Positions 1 to 7,422 of a DNA stretch of 43,279 bases are shown in pieces (the stretch's first letter is position 1; the number at the start of each line of letters is the position of its first letter). The notes beneath the pieces were generated by a model that was not told the DNA's origin, ran no database searches, and saw only the letters and a program-made list of their open reading frames with translations. The DNA comes from Archaeoglobus_B sp964471215 (GTDB lineage Archaea > Halobacteriota > Archaeoglobi > Archaeoglobales > Archaeoglobaceae). A program made the position numbers and the translations under genes. The DNA is taken from NCBI GenBank assembly GCA_964471215.1, contig CAYYFC010000011.1, forward strand, positions 1 through 43,279, read 5' to 3'.

Positions 1-111
1 TTTTTTCCCTTTCAACCCTCCTGCGTTCGAACTCCCTGACACTTCTTCTCGTTCTGATGGCTTCAGATGGTAATAAATTATAATACTGATTCAGAGTTGA
101 TATGTAAGAGC

Positions 112-238
112 TGACCTCCTCCCCGCTCTAAAGGGCGAGGGTTCCCTATAGGGGAACCACCATCGGATCCGTCTCACGACAGCTTCATATGCTTCGGTTT
201 TTGTCATCGGGCTGGGTCAGAGCAACCCTCTGGGAGAA
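112..238 (-). ncRNA. Orphan omega-RNA-like IS605 right end (copy 1)
   Basis: Read on the minus strand, this stretch ends with a hairpin (CTCGCCC, TTTA loop, GAGCGGGG) followed by GAGGTCA, the layout of right ends of IS200/IS605 elements, where the TnpB guide RNA scaffold is encoded. Upstream it carries GACCCAGCCCGATG, which resembles motifs in the copies at 1034-1240 and 42805-43000. No tnpB precedes it: on the minus strand the 5' side runs into the start of queC, so this is a truncated remnant or a short non-autonomous copy. By family logic the guide would be the flank at about 92-111. Orientation rests on sequence similarity, because wobble pairs do not decide it. Confidence 0.4.
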
Positions 239-259
239 AATAAGAAGGAGGGAATAAAA

Positions 260-1015
260 ATGTTTAGGGAGAATTGTGAGCGAATGAAGAAATGCGTCAT
301 GCTTCTGAGCGGAGGTATAGATTCATCAACACTCCTCTTCCACCTCCTAAACAGTTATTACGAAGTTCACGCTCTGACATTTTATTACGGTCAGAGACAT
401 AAAAAGGAAATAGAGTATTCTAAGAAAATAGTCGAATATGCAAAGAGAAAAGGATTGCGCGTTCATCACAGAGTAGTTGACATATCGTCCATCCATGAAT
501 TGATATCTGCAGGAGCTATAACGGGTACAGAGGAAGTTCCCAAGGCATTTTACACCGAAGAAACTCAGAAGATTACTGTTGTTCCGAACAGGAATATGAT
601 TCTCCTCTCGATTGCAGTCGGATACGCTGTAAAGATAGGGGCTAAGGAGGTTTTCTACGCAGCGCATAAAAGCGATTACAGCATATATCCTGACTGCAGG
701 AAGGAATTCGTTAAAGCATTGGACATGGCGGCTTATCTTGGGAATCTATGGAATCCTGTCGAGATAAAAGCACCTTTTATAGATATGACCAAGGCAGAAA
801 TAGTTAAAATCGGTTTGAAATTAAATATCCCGTACGAATTAACATGGAGCTGCTATGAAGGAATGGATAGGCCTTGCTTGAGCTGTGGGACTTGTTTGGA
901 GAGAACTGAGGCATTCTTATTAAACAAAACTAAGGATCCGTTACTAAGTGACAAGGAATGGTCCGAAGCCATAAGGATTTATAATGACATGAAAAGAAGG
1001 CTGTTTAATAAATAA
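260..1015 (+). CDS. queC: 7-cyano-7-deazaguanine synthase QueC
   Basis: QueC converts 7-carboxy-7-deazaguanine to preQ0 using ATP and ammonia; in Euryarchaeota preQ0 feeds archaeosine synthesis in tRNA. The N-terminal PP-loop ATP pyrophosphatase motif LLSGGIDSST is at residues 15-24. Four cysteines expected to hold zinc (C198, C206, C209, C212, in SCYEGMDRPCLSCGTC) are all present. At 251 aa it is close to the family length. A GGAGG ribosome binding site 8 nt upstream supports the GTG-free ATG at 260; an internal ATG at 284 would give the shorter N-terminus seen in many homologues. It stands alone between two mobile-element remnants, so its usual queuosine/archaeosine partners are not here. 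Confidence 0.93.
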   Translation: MFRENCERMKKCVMLLSGGIDSSTLLFHLLNSYYEVHALTFYYGQRHKKEIEYSKKIVEYAKRKGLRVHHRVVDISSIHELISAGAITGTEEVPKAFYTEETQKITVVPNRNMILLSIAVGYAVKIGAKEVFYAAHKSDYSIYPDCRKEFVKALDMAAYLGNLWNPVEIKAPFIDMTKAEIVKIGLKLNIPYELTWSCYEGMDRPCLSCGTCLERTEAFLLNKTKDPLLSDKEWSEAIRIYNDMKRRLFNK

Positions 1016-1033
1016 ATGGCATCAGGTCAATGT

Positions 1034-1240
1034 GTGACCCACTCCACCCTAAAGGGCGGATCTTCAGGTTGGTCGTTTCTTAATGGAACGATCCTTATCC
1101 TCCTCGGCTGGGTCACGCCACCACTACCCCCTATCCTTACGGATTAGGGGTCTACCTTCTTCAAGTTGATGTTAGAATATTTAAAGCTACCACCAACAAC
1201 TCCCCTCACTGCCCTCCTTGCGTATCCTCGCCTTGAAAGG
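1034..1240 (-). ncRNA. Orphan omega-RNA-like IS605 right end (copy 2)
   Basis: Read on the minus strand, the segment ends with hairpin CCGCCC/GGGTGG and then GTGGGTCAC. The hairpin contains a G-U wobble that pairs only on the minus strand, which supports this orientation. Its 5' half, with GGATACGCAAGG and TTGGTGGTAG, matches the copy at 6165-6420, so the two belong to one subfamily. GACCCAGCC is shared with copy 1. No TnpB gene adjoins it. The putative guide would be about 1014-1033, next to the queC stop codon. Together with copies 1 and 3 this accounts for the gene-poor stretch 1016-1781. Confidence 0.45.
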
Positions 1241-1267
1241 TAGGTTTTGCAAGCAACGATTTTATAA

Positions 1268-1414
1268 TATGCATTAGATTGTCTTTTCTGCAAAAAAGGG
1301 TACCAGCATTTATGTGAAATCGCTCAGGGATATGAAAGCAGCAATGTACCTTATACAAAATTACTGTTCTGGACTTTACAAAAAGTCGCTAAGAAAGCGT
1401 TAGAGCGGGGATGA
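1268..1414 (+). pseudogene. Possible TnpB C-terminal fragment
   Basis: A 48-codon open stretch without a start codon ends in LQKVAKKALERG and a TGA. The same ending, LQNVAKKALERG plus TGA, recurs at 42759-42793, and a 41-nt block around it (1385-1425 versus 42764-42804) is identical at 40 positions. Both are followed about 200 nt later by an IS605-type right-end hairpin. I infer that it is the decayed 3' end of a tnpB-like gene. The upstream part contains a CxxC (LDCLFC) but no recognisable RuvC motif. An alternative is that the repeat is purely RNA-coding and the reading frame is incidental. Confidence 0.35.
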
Positions 1415-1624
1415 ATTAGGGGAGGTAGTGGAGCATTAGTCTTATAAAGACTCGCTATGTTATGTTTAATGTCGGGTGGGAAGGTAAAACAAGGGGAAAA
1501 TATAGCCCTGTTCCGTTCCTTGCGGAAGACGGGTGAATGGTGTGTTGCCCACTCCGCGTATATCCGATGAGGATATACTCAAACTTCCCCTGGATTCCTC
1601 GCACTTCAGTGCGGAGAGGAGGTC
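1415..1624 (+). ncRNA. Orphan omega-RNA-like IS605 right end (copy 3)
   Basis: Directly after the conserved GGGGATGAATTAGGGGAGG block comes a run of potential hairpins, ending with CTCGCACT/AGTGCG and GAGGAGGTCA. The distance from the start of the shared 41-nt block to the end of the right-end motif is about 240 nt, the same as in the copy ending at 43000. It is on the plus strand. The expected guide would be about 1625-1644. No full-length nuclease gene is adjacent. From 1645 to 1757 I see only AT-rich spacer. Confidence 0.4.
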
Positions 1625-1757
1625 AAAATCGATTGATTCTTACTTCAACGAAATTCTCCTTTATCAAGTCATTCTTCGATTTGAAAATTCATGAGATAAG
1701 TTCATAGATTGTTTAAGCATTAATTAATCGTTAATAATTAAGAATATGTTTGGGAAA

Positions 1758-1779
1758 TGTCCGGGACACATCCCGGACA
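1758..1779 (-). terminator. 9-bp hairpin just downstream of tRNA-Tyr
   Basis: TGTCCGGGA and TCCCGGACA form a perfect 9-bp inverted repeat with a 4-nt loop. It begins 2 nt beyond the discriminator base of the minus-strand tRNA-Tyr. It could serve as a 3' processing or termination signal. Archaeal termination more often relies on T-runs, which are absent here, so the role is uncertain. Confidence 0.4.
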
Positions 1780-1781
1780 CA

Positions 1782-1873
1782 TCCCGCCTCCCGGATTTGA
1801 ACCGGGGACCCCGGGATCTCTGCCGGGGTTACCGACTACAGTCCCGCGCTCTACCAGACTGAGCTAAGGCGGG
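1782..1873 (-). tRNA. tRNA-Tyr(GTA) with intron
   Basis: On the minus strand a cloverleaf folds with acceptor CCCGCCT/AGGCGGG, D-stem GCTC/GAGC, anticodon stem CGGGA/TCCCG and T-arm CCCGG-TTCAAAT-CCGGG. The anticodon is GTA, so this is tRNA-Tyr. The C1-G72 pair and discriminator A are the identity elements known for archaeal tRNA-Tyr. An insertion of about 18 nt (about 1818-1835) lies after position 37, the usual archaeal intron site, and would be removed by the splicing endonuclease at a bulge-helix-bulge. CCA is not encoded. Confidence 0.93.
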
Positions 1874-1932
1874 ATCGATCATACTTAATTAAAACTGTTT
1901 AAAAAGCTTATGTAATAATTCAATTTTTTATA

Positions 1933-2472
1933 TTAAGTCTTCCTTATAAACTCATCTATCCTGTCACCTATCTCCGAAATCCAGTCTATCCTTCCTGGTT
2001 TGAACCTTTTGTTTCCTCTCTTTATTATTTCCTCAACTATATCTGCTACCTCCTCTGGATCTAGTTCAGTCGTATCAACCTCGTATACATTCCTGCAATT
2101 CTCGATGGACTCTATGAGTATTGAATCGACTATCTCAGCCTCAACATTCTCAAGGATCTTTTCTCGATTCCATTTCTTCGATTCGAGCCTATTCTTCAGT
2201 ATAATTGGATTGCATCTGAGAACTATCGTTACGTCTGGTTTAAGGAGATGTGACAGATGGCCTTCAAGTATTGTTATGCCCTCATCTATTTCCTTAACTT
2301 TTTTTGATAATTCTTCTACATCAACAACTTTACAACCTTCTTCTTCTCCAATTATGCATTTGAACTTTTCTGCAAGAACATTTACTGAAAAAACCCTGTA
2401 TCCTCTTTTTCTTAGTATATCGGCAACCGTTGACTTTCCTACACCCGGAGTTCCCGTTAACGCTACCAACAC
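1933..2472 (-). CDS. AK6/Fap7-type adenylate kinase family protein
   Basis: This is a 179-aa P-loop kinase of the AK6 (hCINAP/Fap7) family, which phosphorylates AMP and in eukaryotes and archaea also acts in maturation of the small ribosomal subunit. The Walker A motif GTPGVGKST is at residues 7-15. A downstream EGHLSHLL segment and the short lid are typical of AK6 rather than of bacterial Adk. It is divergent from the phosphoesterase gene at 2512, with about 39 bp of shared AT-rich promoter region between them. The family assignment is firm; the ribosome role is inferred from homologues. Confidence 0.85.
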   Translation of the reverse strand: MLVALTGTPGVGKSTVADILRKRGYRVFSVNVLAEKFKCIIGEEEGCKVVDVEELSKKVKEIDEGITILEGHLSHLLKPDVTIVLRCNPIILKNRLESKKWNREKILENVEAEIVDSILIESIENCRNVYEVDTTELDPEEVADIVEEIIKRGNKRFKPGRIDWISEIGDRIDEFIRKT

Positions 2473-2511
2473 ATCTTAAATTTTTAAACAGTTAATTAAA
2501 AGTTATGTACG

Positions 2512-3201
2512 ATGAAGTTTACACCTGAAAGGGCTCTGATAATTAGGGATGTTGCGGTAATAGCAGACCTTCATCTTGGAATTGAGAACGCGATGGTCGA
2601 AAAGGGTATATCAATTCCCAGGATGCAGATAGATGAAATAATCGAGAGGATAAATTCCATAGTCGATTCTTACGGTGTCAGGGAGATAGTTATAGCAGGA
2701 GATCTAAAACACGAATTCTGTCAGAACCTTCCATATGAATGGGAAGACGTCGAACTACTTTTAAAAAGCGTAGATGTCGATCTGAGGTTCGTTAGGGGAA
2801 ACCACGATAACTTTTTAAAGACGATTCTGGCTAGGTATGGAATGACTCTTGAAGAGGAGCTTGAAGTTTACGGCTGGACAGTCGTTCACGGTCATAGGGA
2901 GTGCGAAAGGAAGAGGATTGTAATGGGGCACGAGCACCCGTCTATAAAGGTAAGGATAAACGGAATACATACTTTTCACTGTTTTTTAAGGATTAAAAAA
3001 GATGAAAGGGAGATAATCGTTCTTCCGGCCTTTTCTCCTCTTGTATCAGGAAGCGATGTATCGTACTGCAGATTTCTATCACCGATTCTCAAAGATGTAA
3101 AAGAAGAAGAAGTTGAGGTTTTTGCGATAGAGGAAGATGTTTTTTATCTTGGAAAATTGGTAGATCTAAAGGAATATCTGGCAGCGGGAGTATTTCCATG
3201 A
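2512..3201 (+). CDS. Archaeal SbcD-related metallophosphoesterase
   Basis: A calcineurin-like phosphoesterase of about 229 aa, of the archaeal SbcD-related (ICC-like) family. The metal-binding motifs appear in order: ADLHLG near residue 18, AGDLKH near 63, RGNHDN near 95, VHGH near 124 and GHEHP near 139. It is predicted to be a two-metal hydrolase; the substrate (nucleic acid or nucleotide) is unknown. It overlaps the next gene, carS, by 4 nt (ATGA), so the two are translationally coupled. There is no clear ribosome binding site before the ATG, and the short upstream region would suit a leaderless transcript. Confidence 0.85.
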   Translation: MKFTPERALIIRDVAVIADLHLGIENAMVEKGISIPRMQIDEIIERINSIVDSYGVREIVIAGDLKHEFCQNLPYEWEDVELLLKSVDVDLRFVRGNHDNFLKTILARYGMTLEEELEVYGWTVVHGHRECERKRIVMGHEHPSIKVRINGIHTFHCFLRIKKDEREIIVLPAFSPLVSGSDVSYCRFLSPILKDVKEEEVEVFAIEEDVFYLGKLVDLKEYLAAGVFP

Positions 3202-3743
3202 TAACGCTCGTATTAAAGACGATATGGCTACTTCTCCCAGCTTACACACCTAATAACTTCGCGGTACTCTTCGGCGGTGGAAAACCTATAGATTTAAACA
3301 AGAACTTCATAGACGGTAGAAGGATATTCGGAGACGGTAAGACTATAAGAGGTTTCGTGGCCGGTGTTATCGGAGGAATTATTGTGGCTAATCTGCAGCT
3401 GATAATTGAGAGATCATTCGGATTTGAAGTGTATTCATCTGTAGCCCATGTTTACATCCGATTTTTACTGCTGGTATTTCTTCTCTCCTTTGGTTCGATG
3501 ACAGGTGATCTTTTCGGGAGTTTTGTTAAGAGGAGACTGGGATTTGAAAGGGGAAGAAGCCTTCCCGTGCTTGACCAACTCATGTTCCTCGTATTTGCAT
3601 ATGCCTTTGCAAGTGCATTGGATGAATTCCACATGCTTTTTACAATGGATATCCTCATAACCGGCGTAATAATAACACCGGCTCTTCATCTACTCGTTAA
3701 CGTTATGGCTTATAAGCTTAAGTTAAAGGACGTGTGGTGGTGA
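3198..3743 (+). CDS. carS: CDP-archaeol synthase
   Basis: CarS is an integral membrane enzyme that activates unsaturated archaetidic acid with CTP to give CDP-archaeol, the branch point of archaeal phospholipid synthesis. The 181-aa sequence has several hydrophobic segments expected to span the membrane. It carries the family's conserved regions: PAYTPNNFAVLFGGG near the N-terminus, FGDGKTIRG near residue 45, and SFGSMTGDLFGSFVKRRLG in the middle. It is translationally coupled to the upstream phosphoesterase and followed closely by pyrE. Confidence 0.93.
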   Translation: MITLVLKTIWLLLPAYTPNNFAVLFGGGKPIDLNKNFIDGRRIFGDGKTIRGFVAGVIGGIIVANLQLIIERSFGFEVYSSVAHVYIRFLLLVFLLSFGSMTGDLFGSFVKRRLGFERGRSLPVLDQLMFLVFAYAFASALDEFHMLFTMDILITGVIITPALHLLVNVMAYKLKLKDVWW

Positions 3744-3775
3744 TACCTTTTTAAAATAACACGCGTAATTCTGGT

Positions 3776-4297
3776 ATGGTGGAGAAGGGCTACCTAATTA
3801 GGAGACTTCTGGACGTAAACGCCCTGAAGTTCGGTGAATTCGTACTTTCATCTGGTAAGAAGAGCAATGTGTACGTTGATATAAAACTCGCATGCACGTA
3901 TCCAGATATTCTGAAGACCATAGTTGGATTGATGGTTAAAAGCGTTAAGAGTTTGGAGTTCGATAAGATAGCCTGCATAGAACTCGGAGGAGTGCCAATT
4001 GCAACTGCCCTATCTCTCGAATTGAACAAACCCCTCGTAATATTCAGGAAGACTAGGAAGGAGTACGGTATCAAGGAGGACTGCATAGGTAGCGTAAATC
4101 AGGGAGAAACGTTTATAGTTGTTGAAGACGTAGTTACGACGGGTAAATCTGCACTTTCCGTGGTTAAAAGGGTCGAAGAAAAAGGAGGAATCGTTTCCGC
4201 TGTCCTGTGCGTCGTTGATAGGGAAGAGGGTGGCGGAGAGAGGATAAGAAATCTCATATCGATTTTAAAGTTAAGGGAGCTCATCGACAACGTTTAA
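3776..4297 (+). CDS. pyrE: Orotate phosphoribosyltransferase
   Basis: PyrE transfers the phosphoribosyl group of PRPP to orotate, giving OMP in pyrimidine synthesis. The type I phosphoribosyltransferase signature FIVVEDVVTTGKSAL lies near residues 111-125, and an FVLSSGKKSNVYVD segment near residue 22 fits the orotate-binding end. The length of 173 aa is usual for the archaeal form. It starts 32 bp after carS on the same strand; a TTTAAAATA-like element in the gap may give it its own promoter. Confidence 0.92.
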   Translation: MVEKGYLIRRLLDVNALKFGEFVLSSGKKSNVYVDIKLACTYPDILKTIVGLMVKSVKSLEFDKIACIELGGVPIATALSLELNKPLVIFRKTRKEYGIKEDCIGSVNQGETFIVVEDVVTTGKSALSVVKRVEEKGGIVSAVLCVVDREEGGGERIRNLISILKLRELIDNV

Positions 4298-4324
4298 ATA
4301 CAGCTTCGAATGCTAGGATTTTGC

Positions 4325-4702
4325 ATGAGTAAGATAAAGAAGATGATGAAGAGGAAGACAAATCCAAATCTCGTAAACCTTATAGAGTATTTGCTGAAGA
4401 TTTCCGCCGAGAAAAATGCGAAGATATGGAAGGATATAGCAGAAAGACTTGCAAGACCAAAAAGACTTTACTCTGAGGTCAACGTTTCGAAGATTCAGAG
4501 ATATGCAAATGAGGGTGAAACAATAGTAGTCCCTGGCAAGGTGTTGGGAGGGGGGAACATATATAAGTCTGTTACGGTTGCAGCCCTTGACTTTTCAAAA
4601 TCTGCAAGGGAGAAAATAACCAGAGCAGGCGGAAGATGTCTAAGCATAAGAGAGCTGACGGAAATAAATCCGGAAGGTAGTAACGTGAGGATAATGGGGT
4701 GA
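4325..4702 (+). CDS. rpl18e: Ribosomal protein L18e
   Basis: Large-subunit protein of the eukaryote/archaeal L18e family, related to bacterial L15. The conserved stretch with KRKTNPNLVNLI near the N-terminus and the C-terminal AGGRCLSIREL are typical. I chose ATG 4325 (MSKIKKMM) over an upstream ATG at 4310, because the extra five residues are not family-like. It opens the operon L18e-L13-S9-rpoN-rpoK, a conserved archaeal arrangement. Its stop codon lies at or within a few bases of the L13 start. Confidence 0.93.
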   Translation: MSKIKKMMKRKTNPNLVNLIEYLLKISAEKNAKIWKDIAERLARPKRLYSEVNVSKIQRYANEGETIVVPGKVLGGGNIYKSVTVAALDFSKSAREKITRAGGRCLSIRELTEINPEGSNVRIMG

Positions 4703-4707
4703 TTGTC

Positions 4708-5184
4708 GTGTCCGTAAACGTAAAAAGGGTTTTGAAGCTCCTGGGGGATGACTATGTCGTAATAAATGCCGAAGGACACATACTCGGAAGACTCTCAAGT
4801 ATAATAGCAAAGAGACTTCTGAACGGTGAAAAAATAGTCGTTGTAAATGCTGAAAAGGTCATAATAACCGGTGATAGGGAGATGGTTCTGAGGAGGTACA
4901 AGGAGAAATACGATAGGGGTAGCAAGGAGAAGGGACCGTATTTTCCAAGGCATCCGGAAAAGATATTTAAGAGAACTGTTAGAGGTATGCTTCCATGGAA
5001 GAGCAGAAGGGGAAGAGAGGCTTACAGAAGGCTCAGGGTTTTCATGGGCGTTCCGAATGAGCTGAAGGATAAGAAATTTGAGGTTGTAGAGGATGCCCTT
5101 TATGAGAAAGTTTCAAAAACAGATAAATATGTAACATTAGCTGAGGTTAGCCAATATCTGGGATTCAAATTCAGGGGTGCGTGA
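4708..5184 (+). CDS. rpl13: Ribosomal protein L13
   Basis: Large-subunit protein L13. VINAEGHILGRLSSIIAKRL near the N-terminus and MLPWKSRRGREAYRRLRVFMG in the second half are the family landmarks. Two in-frame GTG codons could start it. I prefer the GTG at 4708, since GGGGTGA lies 5 nt upstream; GTG 4699 would add three residues and overlap the L18e stop. It lies between L18e and S9, with overlaps or gaps of only a few bases, so the genes are co-translated. Confidence 0.93.
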   Translation: MSVNVKRVLKLLGDDYVVINAEGHILGRLSSIIAKRLLNGEKIVVVNAEKVIITGDREMVLRRYKEKYDRGSKEKGPYFPRHPEKIFKRTVRGMLPWKSRRGREAYRRLRVFMGVPNELKDKKFEVVEDALYEKVSKTDKYVTLAEVSQYLGFKFRGA

Positions 5185-5185
5185 C

Positions 5186-5584
5186 ATGAGAATAGTTATA
5201 ACAAGCGGTAAGAGGAAGACTGCGATAGCCAAGGCGGTGATAAGGGAGGGGGTGGGAAGGGTTAGGATAAACAGGATACCGCTTGAAATTTATCAGCCAG
5301 AACTAGCCAGGTTGACGATAATGGAACCCCTTATAATCGCAAAGGATCTTGCAAAAAAGGTTGACATAGACGTAACTGTTAAAGGCGGTGGATTTATGGG
5401 TCAGGCCGAGGCTGCCAGAACTGCAATTGCCAGAGGTTTGGTCGAGTGGTGCGGTGACGAGGAGCTTAGGAGGGCATATCTGCAGTACGACAGGTACATG
5501 TTAGTAAACGATATAAGGAGGAAGGAACCTAAGAAACAAGGTGGAAGGGGTGCTAGAAAGAGGAGGCAGACGTCTTATAGGTGA
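5186..5584 (+). CDS. rps9: Ribosomal protein S9
   Basis: Small-subunit protein S9, whose basic C-terminal tail reaches the P-site tRNA. ITSGKRKTAIAKAVIREG at the N-terminus, VKGGGFMGQAEAARTAIARG in the middle and the terminal ARKRRQTSYR are diagnostic. I take ATG 5186; the open frame extends to a GTG at 5177 inside the L13 stop region. It is followed directly by rpoN. Confidence 0.94.
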   Translation: MRIVITSGKRKTAIAKAVIREGVGRVRINRIPLEIYQPELARLTIMEPLIIAKDLAKKVDIDVTVKGGGFMGQAEAARTAIARGLVEWCGDEELRRAYLQYDRYMLVNDIRRKEPKKQGGRGARKRRQTSYR

Positions 5585-5589
5585 TTTCC

Positions 5590-5820
5590 ATGTTTCCCAT
5601 AAGGTGTTTTAGCTGTGGTGCCGTGATAGGCCATCTCTATGAGGAATACAGGAAGAAGGTGGAAAGTGGTAAGAGTCCGAAGGAGGCACTGGACGAGCTC
5701 GGAATAGAGAGGTACTGCTGCAGGAGGATGTTTCTGACATACAAGTCAGTGGTCAAGGAATTCGCAAGGTTTTATGGAAAAGGGTTTTATACAAAGGATT
5801 CGGTAGATCTATTGAAATGA
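5590..5820 (+). CDS. rpoN: DNA-directed RNA polymerase subunit N
   Basis: Small zinc-bound RNA polymerase subunit, homologous to eukaryotic Rpb10. It shows the atypical zinc motif RCFSCGAVIGHLYEEY at the N-terminus and the paired cysteines RYCCRRMFLTY near residue 46. ATG 5590 gives a protein starting MFPIRCFSCG, as in homologues; the frame opens at a GTG at 5581. A tRNA-Pro gene begins 8 nt after its stop, so the operon transcript probably contains a tRNA that must be excised. Confidence 0.94.
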   Translation: MFPIRCFSCGAVIGHLYEEYRKKVESGKSPKEALDELGIERYCCRRMFLTYKSVVKEFARFYGKGFYTKDSVDLLK

Positions 5821-5828
5821 TTTTGGAT

Positions 5829-5902
5829 GGGGCCGTAGGGTAGCCTGGTTATCCTCCCGGCTTCGGGAGCCGGTGACCCGAGTTCAAATCTCGGCGGCCC
5901 CA
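5829..5902 (+). tRNA. tRNA-Pro(CGG)
   Basis: The cloverleaf has acceptor GGGGCCG/CGGCCCC, D-stem GGGT/ATCC, anticodon stem CCGGC/GCCGG with loop TTCGGGA (anticodon CGG) and a T-arm with TTCAAAT. No intron is visible. It sits between rpoN and rpoK in the same orientation with only 6-8 nt on each side, so it is almost certainly co-transcribed. Release by RNase P and the 3' processing enzyme would then cut the mRNA between the two polymerase subunit genes. Confidence 0.94.
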
Positions 5903-5911
5903 TAAGAGGTG

Positions 5912-6139
5912 ATGTGCATCAAAAAAACGTTCCCGTTCAAATACACTCGGTTTGAAAAGGCGAGGATAATAGGCTCGAGGGCATTGCAAATCGCTATGGG
6001 TGCCCCGATTTTAATAGAAACGGACAAGAGTGATCCGCTGGAGATAGCGAAGGAGGAGTTTGAAAGGGGAGTTATACCGATAACTGTCAGGAGAAGAAGG
6101 GAGAGCTTCGTCTGGCTCGAGAGGTACGATCTCTTTTAA
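5912..6139 (+). CDS. rpoK: DNA-directed RNA polymerase subunit K
   Basis: Homologue of eukaryotic Rpb6 and bacterial omega, involved in assembly of the largest subunit. The core YTRFEKARIIGSRALQIAMG followed by APILI and VIPITVRRR matches the family throughout. ATG 5912 is preceded by an in-frame GTG at 5909; the GAGGTG next to them is too close to act as a normal ribosome binding site. Translation may start on the processed, nearly leaderless RNA left after tRNA-Pro excision. At 75-76 aa it has a short N-terminus. Confidence 0.92.
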   Translation: MCIKKTFPFKYTRFEKARIIGSRALQIAMGAPILIETDKSDPLEIAKEEFERGVIPITVRRRRESFVWLERYDLF

Positions 6140-6164
6140 ATTTTTATCTTCCTTTTGCTTGCAA

Positions 6165-6420
6165 GACCCCTTCCGAGAGGGAGGGGGATACGCAAAGGGA
6201 GGTGGGTGGTAAATATTTAAATACTCTAAAGGTGAACGGTATAATAACCTTGTAACAGCCGTTAAGGCTGAATAGCCGCAAGGGCTGGTGTGTAAAGGTA
6301 GCCTGTGAGTCCCGAATGGGATAACGGGTAGTGACTGCGTGAACCAGCCTGTGAGGATGAGGTAGGCAACGACCCACAAACACCTCACAAAGCCTCTTGC
6401 ATAAGCAAGGGGTAGTTCAC
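6165..6420 (+). ncRNA. Orphan omega-RNA-like IS605 right end (copy 4)
   Basis: About 250 nt between rpoK and the flavoprotein gene end in hairpin CCTCTTGC/GCAAGGGG and GTAGTTCAC, the classic right end of IS200/IS605 elements. A U-G wobble in the hairpin pairs only on the plus strand. The 5' part (GGATACGCAAAGG, GGTGGGTGGTAAA) matches copy 2 at 1034-1240. No tnpB is present. The last bases of the element supply the TGA stop of the convergent flavoprotein gene, so the putative guide (about 6421-6440) is identical to that gene's 3' end. Confidence 0.5.
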
Positions 6421-7307
6421 TTAAGCAGAATCTTTAGATACCTCTCCCTTTCCTCTGGGCTGGAATTCACGAGTATATCGAAACCTTTCTTCTGAAGCCT
6501 TATTTCGGAGGGAATTCCCGTCTTCTCAAATTCTTCCTTAAAAGATCTTCCACTTTTTATCGATTTGGCTAGAGAATAAGCGGAAACTATCGAAGGTCTT
6601 ATACCCTCTCCGGTTATCGGATAAACGGTTCCCAGAGCTTCTCCTATGACAGGAAATTCAAATTCGTATAAACTCTCATCTATACCTCCCATGTATATGT
6701 GAGCAGTCTCAACCCTCTTCACATCACACCTATAACTGGATAAAAAAGATCTTAGCCTAGATTCAAGCTCCCATCTGTTCATGAGCCCACCTATTCCCAC
6801 CTTTGCAAGTCTTCCGCATGGAAATACCCATATGTAGCCCACAAGATCACTGAAAAACCAAACCTCCATGTCCTCAACCTCTATCCCATCAACTACATAT
6901 TGAACCGTCAGCATCTTGTTGCTCCTGTGGAAGTAATTCCCTGTCGCTATGACAACGTTTTCCTCTTTTAAAACAGGTTTTTTATTCCTGAACCTTATTA
7001 GCTCCTTCCTAACATCTACATCCTTTACGAGATATCTTAGAAATCCGGGTTTATCTATTATGTAACTCCTTATCCTGTTTCTGGAGAAGTATTCACCGTC
7101 TAGATATATGTTCACGCCGTATATATCGTTTAGAATGTAATCGTCCGGAATCTTCACGAACTTCTCGATGTCCTTTGGAACCCCCCATGCGCAGGGTTTC
7201 TCCCCTATCTCCTTCATCTCATAAACTCTCACATCGAATTCGTCCTTTAAATAATATGCAAGCGAGCATCCCGCAACTCCGCCACCTATTATATGAATTC
7301 TCTTCAT
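6417..7307 (-). CDS. Geranylgeranyl-reductase-like FAD protein, 3' end at IS remnant
   Basis: A flavoprotein of the (di)geranylgeranyl reductase family, which in archaea saturates the isoprenoid chains of membrane lipids or related compounds. The FAD-binding GGGVAGCSLAYYL is at residues 8-20, and the second FAD motif, GEALGTVYPITGEGI, is near residue 225. At 296 aa it is shorter than the archaeal lipid reductases I know (nearer 390-450 aa). Its stop codon lies inside the right-end motif of the neighbouring element (6417-6419), so the C-terminus may be truncated or altered by the insertion. It may still be functional, because the FAD half is intact; the substrate is not certain. Confidence 0.75.
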   Translation of the reverse strand: MKRIHIIGGGVAGCSLAYYLKDEFDVRVYEMKEIGEKPCAWGVPKDIEKFVKIPDDYILNDIYGVNIYLDGEYFSRNRIRSYIIDKPGFLRYLVKDVDVRKELIRFRNKKPVLKEENVVIATGNYFHRSNKMLTVQYVVDGIEVEDMEVWFFSDLVGYIWVFPCGRLAKVGIGGLMNRWELESRLRSFLSSYRCDVKRVETAHIYMGGIDESLYEFEFPVIGEALGTVYPITGEGIRPSIVSAYSLAKSIKSGRSFKEEFEKTGIPSEIRLQKKGFDILVNSSPEERERYLKILLK

Positions 7308-7422
7308 TCTATTTCCTCCTTTTTTATTTAACTCGTCTAAAAAAGTTAAAAAAGTTTTTGTTTAGAGTTCTGTCATTTTTATTTCTGGTATAACCGTTAA
7401 TGGTCTGAAAAAGGCTCATAAA

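Noticed and set aside
6011..6388. Minus-strand open frames across the rpoK-flavoprotein gap as a small gene.
   Set aside because: They lie over the rpoK gene and the structured IS end, and the translations are not protein-like.
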